Positions 30,203 through 39,787 of a DNA stretch of 64,000 nucleotides are shown here, one piece after another. The position numbers were made by a program, and so were the translations under genes. A model generated the notes under the pieces. That model saw only the letters and a program-made list of their open reading frames with translations, was not told the origin of the DNA and searched no databases. How positions within the stretch are numbered: position 1 is the first letter of the stretch; each line of letters opens with the position of its first letter. The stretch comes from Nitratireductor arenosus (GTDB lineage Bacteria > Pseudomonadota > Alphaproteobacteria > Rhizobiales > Rhizobiaceae): NCBI RefSeq assembly GCF_009742725.1, contig NZ_WPHG01000002.1, forward strand, positions 744,001 through 808,000. The letters run 5' to 3'.

Positions 30203-30529
30203 ATGTGGACGCGTCAGCACAAAAAGCGCAACAGCGGCAAGTTGATCGTGCCGGCGCTGACCGCGCTGTTTTTGAGCTATTTCGGCTACCACGCCTTCAA
30301 CGGCGAGTTTGGCATCTATGCCAAATATCGCCTGGAGGAACGCACCGCCGAGATGCAAAAGGTACTCGCCGAGACGACGGCGCGGCGGCTGGCGCTGGAG
30401 GAGCGCGTGGCGCTGATGCGCGACGGTACGCTGGAAAAGGACATGCTCGACGAGCAGGCGCGGCGTGCGCTCAATGTGTCGGCCGCCGACGAGATCACCA
30501 TTATGCGCCCGTTCGGAAGCGATAATTAA
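30203..30529 (+). CDS. Septum formation initiator (FtsB/DivIC-like)
   Basis: This 108-residue protein has a short cytoplasmic basic start (RQHKKRNSGK), one membrane helix (LIVPALTALFLSYFGYHAF) and a coiled-coil region (ERTAEMQKVLAETTARRL) followed by LEERVALMRDGTLEKDMLDE. This matches the FtsB/DivIC family of divisome proteins acting in the periplasm. Its position after eno agrees with the usual gene order. Confidence 0.85.
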   Translation: MWTRQHKKRNSGKLIVPALTALFLSYFGYHAFNGEFGIYAKYRLEERTAEMQKVLAETTARRLALEERVALMRDGTLEKDMLDEQARRALNVSAADEITIMRPFGSDN

Positions 30530-30542
30530 CTGGAAGCAAGTT

Positions 30543-30565
30543 AATTCTTGATAGTTTCAAGAATT
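30543..30565. repeat. AT-rich hairpin
   Basis: AATTCTTGA and TCAAGAATT form a perfect 9-pair stem with a 5-base loop, just after the DivIC-like gene. A second small stem (TTAACT with AGTTAA) overlaps the stop region before it. They may protect the 3' end or add to termination with the next hairpin. Confidence 0.5.
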
Positions 30566-30587
30566 AGAATGGTTTAGCTGCATGTCA

Positions 30588-30616
30588 GCCATGCGTTTTT
30601 CCGCATGGCCGTTTTT
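30588..30616 (+). terminator. Intrinsic terminator before pdhA
   Basis: GCCATGCG and CGCATGGC form an 8-pair stem with a 6-base loop, followed by CGTTTTT. It separates the eno/DivIC-like transcript from the pdh operon. Confidence 0.8.
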
Positions 30617-30711
30617 GTGTGCGCATGATAGCCTCCCTATCAAGAATGTGGGAGGTGGGATCATGCCGCCTCCCGTGTGTCCGCCAAAGAGACGCCATCA
30701 GGGAGTGATGC

Positions 30712-31764
30712 ATGACCGCAGCGCCGAAACGGACGAAGCGCAGCTCTTCGAAACCCAAATCCGAAAGCGGCCTGGCTCCGGCCATGAGCACGCCGAAACC
30801 CGCGAATTTTTCCAAGCAGGACGAGCTTGACGCCTATCGTGGCATGCTTTTGATCCGCCGTTTCGAGGAGAAGGCCGGCCAGCTTTACGGGATGGGCTTC
30901 ATCGGCGGGTTCTGCCACCTTTATATCGGCCAGGAAGCGGTGGTCACCGGCCTGAAGATGGCGATGGAGGATGGCGACCAGATGATCACCGCCTACCGCG
31001 ACCACGGCCACATGCTGGCCATGGAGATGTCGCCGCGCGGGGTGATGGCCGAGCTCACCGGGCGCCGGGGAGGCTACTCCAAGGGCAAGGGCGGCTCGAT
31101 GCACATGTTTTCCAAGGAGAAGAATTTTTACGGCGGCCACGGCATCGTCGGCGCGCAGGTCTCGCTCGGCACCGGACTTGCCTTCGCCAACCGCTACCGC
31201 GACACCAAGGCCGTGTCGCTAACCTTCTTCGGCGACGGCGCGGCCAATCAGGGTCAGGTCTATGAAAGCTTCAACATGGCCTCGCTGTGGAAGCTGCCGG
31301 TGATTTACGTCATCGAGAACAACCGCTACGCCATGGGAACCTCGGTGGCGCGCTCATCGGCGGAAACCGATTTTTCCCATCGCGGTATTTCCTTCAAGAT
31401 CCCCGGCATCCAGGTCGACGGCATGGATGTTCGCGCCGTCAGATCGGCCGGCGAGATGGCGCTGGCGCATTGCCGCGACGGCAAGGGGCCGATCATCCTG
31501 GAAATGATGACCTACCGTTATCGCGGCCATTCCATGTCCGATCCGGCGAAATACCGCTCCAAGGACGAAGTGCAGAAAATGCGCTCCGAACACGACCCGA
31601 TCGAGCAGGTCAAGGCGCGTCTGGTCGAGAAGAAATGGGCCGACGAGGACGAGTTGAAGGCGATCGACAAGCAGGTGCGCGACATCGTCGCCGACGCGGC
31701 CGAATTTGCCCAGACCGACCCGGAGCCGGACGTGTCCGAGCTTTATACCGACATTCTGATCTGA
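30712..31764 (+). CDS. pdhA: Pyruvate dehydrogenase E1 alpha subunit
   Basis: This 350-residue thiamine diphosphate enzyme starts the oxidation of pyruvate to acetyl-CoA. Residues 1-33 are a basic, low-complexity extension before the conserved region. The cofactor motif GDGAANQGQVYESFN begins near residue 170, and the phosphorylation-loop-like YRGHSMSDPAKYRS follows. It heads a tight operon pdhA-pdhB-pdhC with 12- and 13-base gaps. Confidence 0.97.
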   Translation: MTAAPKRTKRSSSKPKSESGLAPAMSTPKPANFSKQDELDAYRGMLLIRRFEEKAGQLYGMGFIGGFCHLYIGQEAVVTGLKMAMEDGDQMITAYRDHGHMLAMEMSPRGVMAELTGRRGGYSKGKGGSMHMFSKEKNFYGGHGIVGAQVSLGTGLAFANRYRDTKAVSLTFFGDGAANQGQVYESFNMASLWKLPVIYVIENNRYAMGTSVARSSAETDFSHRGISFKIPGIQVDGMDVRAVRSAGEMALAHCRDGKGPIILEMMTYRYRGHSMSDPAKYRSKDEVQKMRSEHDPIEQVKARLVEKKWADEDELKAIDKQVRDIVADAAEFAQTDPEPDVSELYTDILI

Positions 31765-31776
31765 GGGAGGGGCGCC

Positions 31777-33222
31777 ATGCCGATCGAAATTCTCATGCCG
31801 GCCCTGTCTCCGACGATGGAAGAGGGCAATCTGGCCAAATGGCTGAAGAAAGAAGGTGACACGGTCAGCGCCGGCGACGTGATCGCCGAGATCGAAACCG
31901 ACAAGGCGACCATGGAGGTCGAGGCGGTCGATGAGGGCACGCTGGGCAAGATCCTGATCGCGGAAGGCGCGGAGGGTGTGAAGGTTAACACGCCGATCGC
32001 CGTGCTGCTTGAAGAGGGCGAAAGCGCCGACGATATCGGCAAGGCCGGCGCCGCCAAGCCGGACGGCAAGGCGGAACAAGGGGCCTCCGAGCCGGCGGAC
32101 GAGGAAAAGCCGGCCGCCGCGAGCGGCGACGCCGTCGCCGACATGGACGAACGTCGCGTGCCTGCCGAAGGCAAGGTGCACCCCGAGCCGAAAAAGGTGG
32201 ACGTGGCGTCCGATCCCGACATTCCCGACGGCACGGAAATGGTGCCGACCACCGTGCGCGAGGCGTTGCGCGACGCTATGGCCGAGGAAATGCGCCGCGA
32301 CGAAGATGTCTTGGTCATGGGCGAGGAGGTCGCCGAATACCAGGGCGCCTACAAGATCACGCAAGGCTTGTTGCAGGAATTCGGCGCCCGGCGCGTCGTC
32401 GACACCCCGATCACCGAACACGGCTTCGCCGGCGTCGGCGTCGGTGCGGCGATGGCGGGTCTGAAGCCGATCGTGGAATTCATGACCTTCAACTTCGCCA
32501 TGCAGGCGATCGACCAGATCGTCAATTCCGCCGCCAAGACGCTTTACATGTCGGGTGGCCAGATGGGGGCGCCGATCGTTTTTCGCGGCCCGAACGGCGC
32601 GGCCGCGCGCGTCGCCGCCCAGCACTCGCAATGTTATGCCGCCTGGTACAGCCATATACCCGGGTTGAAGGTCGTGCAGCCCTATACCGCCGCCGACGCG
32701 AAGGGGCTTTTGAAGGCCGCGATCCGCGACCCGAACCCGGTGATGTTTCTGGAAAACGAGATCCTCTACGGCCAGACCTTCGACGTGCCGAAGCTCGACG
32801 ATTTCGTGCTGCCGATCGGCAAGGCGCGCATCCATAAGCAGGGCACCGACGCCACCATCGTCTCGTTCGGCATCGGCATGACCTATGCGGTCAAGGCGGC
32901 CGAGGAACTGGCGGGCGAGGGGATCGACGTCGAGGTGATCGATTTGCGCACCATCCGGCCGCTGGACCTCGATACGGTGATCGAGTCGGTGAAGAAAACC
33001 AATCGCCTGGTGACGGTGGAAGAAGGCTTTCCGCAATCCTCGGTCGGCGACCACATCGCCAGTCAGATTATGCAGCGCGCCTTCGACTGGCTCGACGCGC
33101 CGGTGGTTACGATCTGCGGCAAGGACGTACCGATGCCCTATGCCGCCAATCTGGAAAAGCTGGCCCTGCCCAACGTGGCCGAGGTCATCCAGGCCGTGAA
33201 GGCCGTCAGCTACAAAGCCTAG
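31777..33222 (+). CDS. pdhB: Pyruvate dehydrogenase E1 beta subunit with lipoyl domain
   Basis: This 481-residue protein carries a lipoyl domain at its N-terminus (lipoyl lysine 43 in [13 protein letters not shown]), a charged linker of about 60 residues, and then the E1 beta catalytic part starting [19 protein letters not shown]. An added lipoyl domain on E1 beta is known from several alphaproteobacteria. The lipoyl-domain DNA is nearly identical to that of pdhC. The protein works with PdhA in the E1 heterotetramer. Confidence 0.96.
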   Translation: MPIEILMPALSPTMEEGNLAKWLKKEGDTVSAGDVIAEIETDKATMEVEAVDEGTLGKILIAEGAEGVKVNTPIAVLLEEGESADDIGKAGAAKPDGKAEQGASEPADEEKPAAASGDAVADMDERRVPAEGKVHPEPKKVDVASDPDIPDGTEMVPTTVREALRDAMAEEMRRDEDVLVMGEEVAEYQGAYKITQGLLQEFGARRVVDTPITEHGFAGVGVGAAMAGLKPIVEFMTFNFAMQAIDQIVNSAAKTLYMSGGQMGAPIVFRGPNGAAARVAAQHSQCYAAWYSHIPGLKVVQPYTAADAKGLLKAAIRDPNPVMFLENEILYGQTFDVPKLDDFVLPIGKARIHKQGTDATIVSFGIGMTYAVKAAEELAGEGIDVEVIDLRTIRPLDLDTVIESVKKTNRLVTVEEGFPQSSVGDHIASQIMQRAFDWLDAPVVTICGKDVPMPYAANLEKLALPNVAEVIQAVKAVSYKA

Positions 33223-33235
33223 GGAGGGCGAGACG

Positions 33236-34657
33236 ATGCCGATCAACATCACCATGCCGGCGCTTTCGCCCACCATGGAAGAAGGCAATCTTGCCAAATG
33301 GCTGGTCAAGGAGGGCGATCAGGTCGCGCCCGGCGACGTGATCGCCGAGATCGAGACCGACAAGGCGACCATGGAGGTCGAGGCGGTCGACGAGGGCACG
33401 GTGGCGAAGATCGTCGTGCCGGAAGGTAGCGAGGGCGTGAAGGTCAACGCGCTGATCGCCGTGCTGGCCGGCGAGGGCGAGGATGCCGCGGACGCGGCCA
33501 AGGCCGCCGCCAGCGGCGGCAACGGCGGCGGCAAGGACGAAACCAAGTCCGAACCGAAGTCCGAGCCCTCCGCCAAAAAATCCGCCGAAGCGCCGGCCAA
33601 GCCGGCCGCCGAGACAGGCGGCGCGGATAAGGCGGATAAGGAAGCGGCGGCCAAGGCCGCGATCCCCGACGACGTAAAGGCCGGCCCGGCGCCGAGCAGG
33701 AACGGCGAGCGCGTCTTCGCCTCGCCGCTCGCCCGCCGCATCGCCCAGTCCGAAGGCGTCGACCTTGGGGCCATCAAGGGCTCGGGCCCGCACGGCCGCA
33801 TCGTCAAGGCCGATGTCGAGGCAGTCGCCGCCTCAGATGGCGGCGCCAAGAAAACCTCCGACGCCAAGGCCGCGCCCACGCCGCCCGCCGCCCCGGCCGC
33901 CAAGCCGATGTCGGACGACGCGGTTTTGAAACTGTTCGAGGAGGGCAGTTACGAGCTTGTTCCGCACGACAATATGCGCAAGACGATCGCCCGCCGGCTG
34001 GTCGAGGCGAAATCGACCATCCCGCATTTCTACCTGACGATCGACTGCGACATCGACGCGCTGCTGGCGCTGCGCAAGCAGCTCAACGACGCCGCGCCCA
34101 AGGTCAAGACCGACAAGGGCGAAGAGCCGGCGTACAAGCTGTCGGTCAACGACATGGTTATCAAGGCGATGGCACTGGCGCTGAAGGCGGTGCCGGAGGC
34201 GAACGTGTCGTGGACTGACGCCAACATGGTCAAGCACAGCCATGCCGATGTCGGCGTCGCGGTGTCGATCCCCGGTGGGCTGATAACGCCGATCGTCAGA
34301 CAGGCCGAGCAAAAGACGCTGTCGACAATCTCCAACGAGATGAAGGACATGGCCACGCGCGCCAGGAACCGCAAGCTCAAGCCGGAGGAATATCAGGGCG
34401 GCACCACGGCGGTGTCCAATCTGGGCATGTTCGGCATCAAGGATTTTTCCGCCGTCATCAATCCGCCGCACGCCACCATTCTGGCGGTCGGAGCCGGCGA
34501 ACAGCGTGCGGTGGTCAAGGACGGGGCGGTCGCCGTGGCCACGATCATGTCGGCGACGCTGTCGACCGACCATCGCGCCGTTGACGGCGCGCTGGGCGCC
34601 GAACTGCTGGCCGCCTTCAAGGGGTTCGTCGAAAATCCGATGTCGATGCTGGTCTAG
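33236..34657 (+). CDS. pdhC: Dihydrolipoamide acetyltransferase (E2)
   Basis: This 473-residue core protein has one lipoyl domain (lysine 43), a flexible A/K/P-rich linker, a peripheral subunit-binding domain ([20 protein letters not shown]), a second linker and the catalytic domain ending [16 protein letters not shown], with the active histidine. It transfers the acetyl group to CoA. The length is normal for the alphaproteobacterial type. Confidence 0.97.
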   Translation: MPINITMPALSPTMEEGNLAKWLVKEGDQVAPGDVIAEIETDKATMEVEAVDEGTVAKIVVPEGSEGVKVNALIAVLAGEGEDAADAAKAAASGGNGGGKDETKSEPKSEPSAKKSAEAPAKPAAETGGADKADKEAAAKAAIPDDVKAGPAPSRNGERVFASPLARRIAQSEGVDLGAIKGSGPHGRIVKADVEAVAASDGGAKKTSDAKAAPTPPAAPAAKPMSDDAVLKLFEEGSYELVPHDNMRKTIARRLVEAKSTIPHFYLTIDCDIDALLALRKQLNDAAPKVKTDKGEEPAYKLSVNDMVIKAMALALKAVPEANVSWTDANMVKHSHADVGVAVSIPGGLITPIVRQAEQKTLSTISNEMKDMATRARNRKLKPEEYQGGTTAVSNLGMFGIKDFSAVINPPHATILAVGAGEQRAVVKDGAVAVATIMSATLSTDHRAVDGALGAELLAAFKGFVENPMSMLV

Positions 34658-34704
34658 GGATCAAAACCTCAGGCCCGCCGTTTCAACCATCCGGAGAGGC
34701 GACT

Positions 34705-35262
34705 ATGAGCGAGACGAAAATGCATAGTGCGACTGTCGGCCGGTCCTGGATATGGATGGCTTTGTTTGCGGTCATTTCGCTGATCGGCGGCGTGATGGCG
34801 CTGCTCAACCCGTTTGCCGCGACAATGGCCGCGACGCTGCTTGCCGGCTGGACCTTCGCGCTGGTCGGCGTCCTGCAGATCGTTCAGGCCTTCCAGGACA
34901 AGGGCTGGGGCGGTTTCATATGGGCGCTGCTATTCGGTATTCTGACGCTTGTCGTCGGCCTGTCGCTGATCTTCAACCCGCTCGCGGGCATGGTCTCGCT
35001 GACCTTGTTGGTCGCGGTGCTGTTTTTGATCATCGGCGCGATCAAGCTGATGTACGCCTTTTCGCTACGGCCGATCTCCGGCTGGGGCTGGGTGTTGGTG
35101 TCCGGCCTGATCGCGGTTGCGCTCGGCATCATGATCCTGGCCGATTTCCCGGCCTCGGCCGCCTCCATCCTCGGCATCCTGCTCGGCGTCGAACTGTTGT
35201 CGAACGGCGTCCTGTTCCTGTTCGTCGCGCTTGGCCTGCGCCGGCTACGCCAGACAGCCTAA
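34705..35262 (+). CDS. HdeD family membrane protein (DUF308)
   Basis: This 185-residue protein has six membrane helices in three pairs, with the DUF308 repeat pattern LNPFAATMAATLLAGW, FNPLAGMVSLTLLVAVLF and ADFPASAASILGILLG. HdeD is linked to acid resistance in E. coli, but the role of most members is unknown. It lies between pdhC and lpd on the same strand with GGAGAGG upstream of its ATG. Confidence 0.88.
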   Translation: MSETKMHSATVGRSWIWMALFAVISLIGGVMALLNPFAATMAATLLAGWTFALVGVLQIVQAFQDKGWGGFIWALLFGILTLVVGLSLIFNPLAGMVSLTLLVAVLFLIIGAIKLMYAFSLRPISGWGWVLVSGLIAVALGIMILADFPASAASILGILLGVELLSNGVLFLFVALGLRRLRQTA

Positions 35263-35277
35263 ACGGTCGGGAGCCGC

Positions 35278-35925
35278 GTGAGCGCTATGAAAACGATCCT
35301 TGCCTATGGCGACTCGCTTACTTGGGGTTACGACCCCGAGGGGCCGGGTCGCCATGCGCCGGAGGATCGCTGGCCGAACGTGCTTCAGACGGCCCTGGGC
35401 GGCAAGGCGCAAGTGATCGCAGAGGGGTTGAACGGACGCACCACCACGTTCGACGACCATGTCGGGCCGGCCGACCGCAATGGCGCGCGGCTGTTGCCGA
35501 CATTGCTCACCACGCACGCGCCGCTCGACCTCGTCATCATCATGCTCGGCACCAACGACATGAAGCCGTTCTTGGCCGGCGCGGCGATCGCCGCCAAGCA
35601 GGGCATGGAGCGGTTGGTCGACATCGTGCGCGGCCATTCTTGGCCGCTCGACCAGGAGCAGCCCGAAATCCTGATCGTCGCGCCGCCGGCGATCCGCGAG
35701 ACCGGCGATCCGGATTTCGCCGCGTTGTTTGCCGGCGCCATCCAGCAGTCGCATATGCTGGGCAGCCTCTATTCCGACCTGGCCGACGTCGCCGGCTGCG
35801 GTTTTTTCGATGCCGGATCGGTGGCCGAGACCTCGCCGCTCGACGGCGTCCATCTCGACGCGGCCAACACCCGCACCATCGGTCGCGGGGTCGAACCGCT
35901 GGTGCGCATGATGCTGGGGATCTGA
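35278..35925 (+). CDS. SGNH/GDSL hydrolase
   Basis: This 215-residue esterase-like protein has the SGNH blocks: nucleophile motif ILAYGDSLTWGY, block II glycine in EGLNGRTT, block III IIMLGTNDMK and a C-terminal DGVHLDAANT. This pattern resembles arylesterase/acyltransferase-type members. The GTG at 35,278 has GGTCGGGAG before it; an ATG three codons later is possible. No signal peptide is visible. Confidence 0.88.
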   Translation: MSAMKTILAYGDSLTWGYDPEGPGRHAPEDRWPNVLQTALGGKAQVIAEGLNGRTTTFDDHVGPADRNGARLLPTLLTTHAPLDLVIIMLGTNDMKPFLAGAAIAAKQGMERLVDIVRGHSWPLDQEQPEILIVAPPAIRETGDPDFAALFAGAIQQSHMLGSLYSDLADVAGCGFFDAGSVAETSPLDGVHLDAANTRTIGRGVEPLVRMMLGI

Positions 35926-36012
35926 GTGAGCGGATGCGACGAGCCGATAAGCAGGCAGGCAGATGTTCGTTCCCCGCTGTGTGGACGCGCGTAAACAGAA
36001 TAGGAAGCAGGC

Positions 36013-37458
36013 ATGTCGGAAAGCTATGACGTCATCATCATCGGCGGCGGTCCGGGCGGCTATGTCACCGCCGTGCGCGCCGCGCAGCTCGGTTTCAAGA
36101 CCGCGCTGGTGGAGCGCGAGCACTTGGGCGGCATCTGTTCCAATTGGGGCTGTATCCCCACCAAGGCCCTGCTGCGTTCGGCCGAGGTGATGCATCTGGG
36201 CGAAAACGCCGCCGATTACGGGCTGAAGCTGGAAGGCAAGCTGACCGCCGACCTGAAGGCGGTGGTCGAGCGCGCGCGCGGCGTCGCCGGGCGGATGAAC
36301 AACGGCGTCGGCTTCCTGATGAAGAAAAACAAGGTCGACGTCATCTGGGGCGAGGCCAGGCTGAAGGGGCGCGGCGAGATCGTCGTGTCGAAACCGACCA
36401 AAAAACCGATGCAGCCGCAGCATCCCGCGCCCAAAAACACCAAAGGCGAGGGCACCTACACCGCCAAGCATATCATCGTGGCCACCGGCGCGCGGCCACG
36501 CGCGCTGCCGGGCATGGAGCCGGACGGCGAACTGATCTGGACCTATTTCGAGGCGATGGTGCCCAAGGCGATGCCGAAATCGCTGATCGTGGTCGGCTCC
36601 GGCGCGATCGGCATCGAGTTCGCCTCGTTCTACCGCACGCTCGGCGTCGAGGTGACCGTGGTCGAGCTGATGCCGGCCATCCTGCCGGTGGAAGACGCCG
36701 AGATTTCGCAACTGGCCAAGAAGCGTTTTGAAAAACAGGGCATGAAATTCCTGCTCGAAGCCAAGGTGGTCAAGGTCGACAAGGCCAAGGATTCGGTTAC
36801 CGCCCATGTCGAGACCAAGGGTGGCAAAGTGGAAAAGATCACCGCCGAGCGCATGATCTCGGCCGTCGGCGTGACCGGCAATGTCGAGAATCTCGGTCTT
36901 GAGGAGCTCGGCGTGAAGACCGAGCGCGGCTGCATCGTCATCGACGACTACGGCCGCACCACTGTGGAGGGCGTCTACGCGATCGGCGATGTCGCCGGCC
37001 CGCCGATGTTGGCCCACAAGGCCGAGCACGAGGGCGTGATCTGCGTGGAAAAGATCGCCGGCCAGAAGGGCGTCCACCCGCTCGACAAGAACCTGGTTCC
37101 CGGCTGCACCTATTGCTACCCGCAGATCGCCTCGGTCGGGATGACGGAGGCCAAGGCCAAGGAAGCCGGCCGCGACATCCGCGTCGGACGGTTTCCGTTC
37201 GTGGCCAACGGCAAGGCGGTCGCGCTTGGCGAGGACCAGGGGCTGGTCAAGACGATCTTCGACAAGAAGACCGGCGAATTGCTCGGCGCGCACATGATCG
37301 GCGCGGAAGTGACCGAACTCATCCAGGGTTTCGTGGTGGCGATGAACCTGGAGACCACCGAGGCCGAGCTGATGCACACCATCTTCCCGCATCCGACCCT
37401 GTCGGAAATGATGAAGGAAAGCGTGCTCGACGCCTACGGCAAGGCGCTGAATGCCTAG
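36013..37458 (+). CDS. lpdA: Dihydrolipoamide dehydrogenase (E3)
   Basis: This 481-residue flavoprotein reoxidises the lipoyl groups of the pyruvate dehydrogenase complex. It has the FAD motif IIIGGGPGGYVTAVRAAQLG, the redox pair GGICSNWGCIPTKA, the NAD domain VVGSGAIGIEFASF and the C-terminal active site IFPHPTLSEMM. An insertion rich in K, P and Q (around residues 120-145) is seen in the alphaproteobacterial form. Confidence 0.96.
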   Translation: MSESYDVIIIGGGPGGYVTAVRAAQLGFKTALVEREHLGGICSNWGCIPTKALLRSAEVMHLGENAADYGLKLEGKLTADLKAVVERARGVAGRMNNGVGFLMKKNKVDVIWGEARLKGRGEIVVSKPTKKPMQPQHPAPKNTKGEGTYTAKHIIVATGARPRALPGMEPDGELIWTYFEAMVPKAMPKSLIVVGSGAIGIEFASFYRTLGVEVTVVELMPAILPVEDAEISQLAKKRFEKQGMKFLLEAKVVKVDKAKDSVTAHVETKGGKVEKITAERMISAVGVTGNVENLGLEELGVKTERGCIVIDDYGRTTVEGVYAIGDVAGPPMLAHKAEHEGVICVEKIAGQKGVHPLDKNLVPGCTYCYPQIASVGMTEAKAKEAGRDIRVGRFPFVANGKAVALGEDQGLVKTIFDKKTGELLGAHMIGAEVTELIQGFVVAMNLETTEAELMHTIFPHPTLSEMMKESVLDAYGKALNA

Positions 37459-37549
37459 GACCGGCCGGTTCAATCGGCGCGCAAATGCCTTATATGCACA
37501 GTGTGATGCAAAGGCCCGGACGGATGGCAACCGACTAACGGGATAGGAA

Positions 37550-37843
37550 ATGCAAGAGATGCAAGAGATGCAAGGTTTCATGGGCATGCCCGGCGTCGGC
37601 TTTTTCGGCATGCTTTTGGTTGGATTTCTCGCCGGCTACGTGGCCGAGCGGACGATGAACCGCGACCACGGCCTGTTCACCAATGTGCTGGTGGGGATTG
37701 CCGGTTCGTTTGTCGGCGGCACGCTGGCGGGATTGCTCGGCATCCACTATCAGGGTTTTCTCGGCAGCCTGGTCGTCGCGATCGCCGGCGCGATCCTGAT
37801 TCTGTGGATTTTCGGGCGCTCGAAAGCGCGTACGCGCCGTTAA
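37550..37843 (+). CDS. GlsB/YeaQ/YmgE family membrane protein
   Basis: This 97-residue protein has three membrane helices with the glycine-rich pattern [31 protein letters not shown] and [16 protein letters not shown] of the transglycosylase-associated (GlsB) family. Its role is unknown, with stress links in other species. The first 27 bases hold a nine-base unit (ATGCAAGAG) nearly three times, so ATGs at 37,550, 37,559 and 37,568 are all possible starts. Confidence 0.85.
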   Translation: MQEMQEMQGFMGMPGVGFFGMLLVGFLAGYVAERTMNRDHGLFTNVLVGIAGSFVGGTLAGLLGIHYQGFLGSLVVAIAGAILILWIFGRSKARTRR

Positions 37844-37869
37844 CGCCCCATAAGTCGCAAGGACAAGAC

Positions 37870-38841
37870 ATGGTCACCGTCATCGACACCCTCGCCAACC
37901 GGCCGCGCCCGCGCCATCCCGAAAAGGCGCACCGCCCGGACCAGGAAGTGCTGCGCAAGCCGGACTGGATCCGGGTCAGGGCGCCTACCTCGCGCGGCTA
38001 TCTTGAAACCCGCGACATCGTGCGCACCAACAAGCTGGTGACGGTGTGCGAGGAGGCCGGCTGTCCCAATATCGGCGAGTGCTGGGACAAGAAGCACGCC
38101 TCGTTCCTGATCATGGGCGAGATCTGCACGCGCGCCTGCGCGTTTTGCAACGTCACCACCGGCCGGCCCAACGCGCTCGACGCCGACGAGCCGGAAAATG
38201 TCGCGGCCGCCGTGCGGCAGATGGGCCTCAACCACGTCGTCGTCACCTCGGTCGACCGCGACGACCTGGCCGATGGCGGCGCGCGCCATTTCGCCGAAGT
38301 CATCCGGGCGATCCGCACCGAATCGCCAGAAACCACCATCGAGGTGCTGACGCCGGATTTCCTGCGCAAGGACGGCGCGCTGGAGATCGTGGTTGCGGCT
38401 AAGCCCGATGTCTTCAACCACAATCTTGAGACCGTGCCGTCGAACTATCTCACCGTCAGACCCGGCGCGCGCTATTTCCACTCGATCAGGCTCCTGCAGC
38501 GCGTCAAGGAGCTAGACCCGACCATGTTCACCAAGTCGGGCATCATGGTCGGCCTCGGCGAGGAGCGCAACGAGGTGCAGCAGCTGATGGACGATCTGCG
38601 CACGGCCGATGTCGACTTTTTGACCATAGGCCAGTATCTGCAGCCGACGCGAAAACATCACCCGGTGAAGAAATTCGTCACGCCGGAGGAGTTCAAGTCC
38701 TACGAGACGGTCGCCTACACAAAAGGTTTCCTGCTCGTCTCGGCCAGCCCGCTGACGCGCTCCTCGCACCATGCGGGCGAGGATTTCGCCCGGCTGCAGG
38801 CGGCGCGCGCGGCGCATCTGGCAAAGACCGCCGACCAGTAG
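37870..38841 (+). CDS. lipA: Lipoyl synthase
   Basis: This 323-residue radical SAM enzyme inserts two sulfurs into octanoyl groups to form lipoyl cofactors. It has the auxiliary cluster cysteines in [12 protein letters not shown], the radical SAM cysteines in [10 protein letters not shown], and the C-terminal [10 protein letters not shown]. The ATG at 37,870 follows AAGGACAAG. Its place after lpd fits supply of lipoyl groups to PdhB and PdhC. Confidence 0.96.
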   Translation: MVTVIDTLANRPRPRHPEKAHRPDQEVLRKPDWIRVRAPTSRGYLETRDIVRTNKLVTVCEEAGCPNIGECWDKKHASFLIMGEICTRACAFCNVTTGRPNALDADEPENVAAAVRQMGLNHVVVTSVDRDDLADGGARHFAEVIRAIRTESPETTIEVLTPDFLRKDGALEIVVAAKPDVFNHNLETVPSNYLTVRPGARYFHSIRLLQRVKELDPTMFTKSGIMVGLGEERNEVQQLMDDLRTADVDFLTIGQYLQPTRKHHPVKKFVTPEEFKSYETVAYTKGFLLVSASPLTRSSHHAGEDFARLQAARAAHLAKTADQ

Positions 38842-38847
38842 AACGCC

Positions 38848-39324
38848 ATGCCGAAATACGAAACCGTCCGCAACGTAGCCCACGCGCCGCGGGAGATGTT
38901 CGCGCTGGTCGCCGATATCGAGCGCTATCCCGAGTTCCTGCCGATGTGCGAGGCGCTTTCGGTGCGCTCGCGCAAGCAGGCGCACGGCGTCGTCGTGTCG
39001 ATCGCCGACATGACGGTGGGTTACAAGGCGATCCGCGAAACCTTCACCAGCCAGGTGATCGCCCGCGAGGCCGACAACGCCATCAACGTCAAATATCTCG
39101 ACGGGCCGTTCCGCTTCCTCGACAATCGCTGGCGTTTCGAGCCGGACGGCAAGGGCGGCACGCAGATCAATTTTTACATCAACTACGAATTCAAGAGCCG
39201 GATTCTCGGTGCGATGATGGGGGCGATGTTCGACCGCGCCTTCCGCATGTTCGCCGGCGCCTTCGAAAAGCGCGCCGACGAGATTTATGGCGTGCCGGTC
39301 AGCGCGCCAGCCTCGCAAGGATAA
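38848..39324 (+). CDS. Coq10/RatA-like START domain protein
   Basis: This 158-residue protein belongs to the coenzyme Q-binding Coq10 / RatA family (START-like fold). Visible motifs are APREMFALVADIERYPEFLPMC and LDGPFRFLDNRWRFEPD. In alphaproteobacteria it usually follows lipA, as here (6-base gap). It probably binds ubiquinone or a lipid. Its 3' end overlaps the convergent cinA gene by 26 bases. Confidence 0.88.
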   Translation: MPKYETVRNVAHAPREMFALVADIERYPEFLPMCEALSVRSRKQAHGVVVSIADMTVGYKAIRETFTSQVIAREADNAINVKYLDGPFRFLDNRWRFEPDGKGGTQINFYINYEFKSRILGAMMGAMFDRAFRMFAGAFEKRADEIYGVPVSAPASQG

Positions 39325-39787
39325 GCTCAAGCGCGGTCCTGACCGTGTTTTGGCGCACCGCGTCGCGATCCCGATCGGCGAACACTTTCCGGTGCGTAGC
39401 CGGTTCCCGGCCCGTGAGGGCGATCCCGAACCAGACCAGTCCGACCGGTTTTGCCGCCGAGCCGCCGCCGGGACCGGCAACGCCGGTGACGGAAACGGCG
39501 AGCCCCGCCCTCGAGCGGGCGAGCGCGCCGGCCGCCATCTCGCACGCCGTTTCGGCTGAGACGGCACCGTGGGCGGTGAGGGTTGCGCTGGTTACGCCGA
39601 GCATCTCCATCTTGGCCTCGTTGGAATAGGTGACGAAACCGCGGTCGACGACGGTCGAGGAGCCGGCAATATCGGTCAAGGCGGCCGCGATCATGCCGCC
39701 GGTGCAGGATTCGGCCGTGGCCAGCATCAGGCCCTGCCGCTTGCAGGCCGCCAGCACCGCCTCGGCCAGTTCCGCGTGCGGGCTCAT
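39299..39787 (-). CDS. CinA C-terminal domain protein (NMN amidohydrolase)
   Basis: This 162-residue protein is the stand-alone PncC/CinA C-terminal domain, which removes ammonia from nicotinamide mononucleotide in pyridine nucleotide recycling. The pattern [32 protein letters not shown] and [18 protein letters not shown] is complete. Its ATG overlaps the ispDF stop by 4 bases. Confidence 0.92.
   Translation of the reverse strand: MSPHAELAEAVLAACKRQGLMLATAESCTGGMIAAALTDIAGSSTVVDRGFVTYSNEAKMEMLGVTSATLTAHGAVSAETACEMAAGALARSRAGLAVSVTGVAGPGGGSAAKPVGLVWFGIALTGREPATHRKVFADRDRDAVRQNTVRTALELILARLAR

Noticed and set aside
30582-30830. 82-codon open frame upstream of and overlapping pdhA
   Set aside because: It begins inside a terminator hairpin and overlaps the well-supported pdhA start in another frame.
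31354-33309. 651-codon minus-strand open frame opposite pdhA and pdhB
   Set aside because: Low-complexity H/R/G/D-rich translation typical of antisense frames; pdhAB on the other strand are certain.
35245-37611. 788-codon minus-strand open frame opposite the SGNH hydrolase and lpd
   Set aside because: Antisense frame without motifs; both plus-strand genes are well supported.
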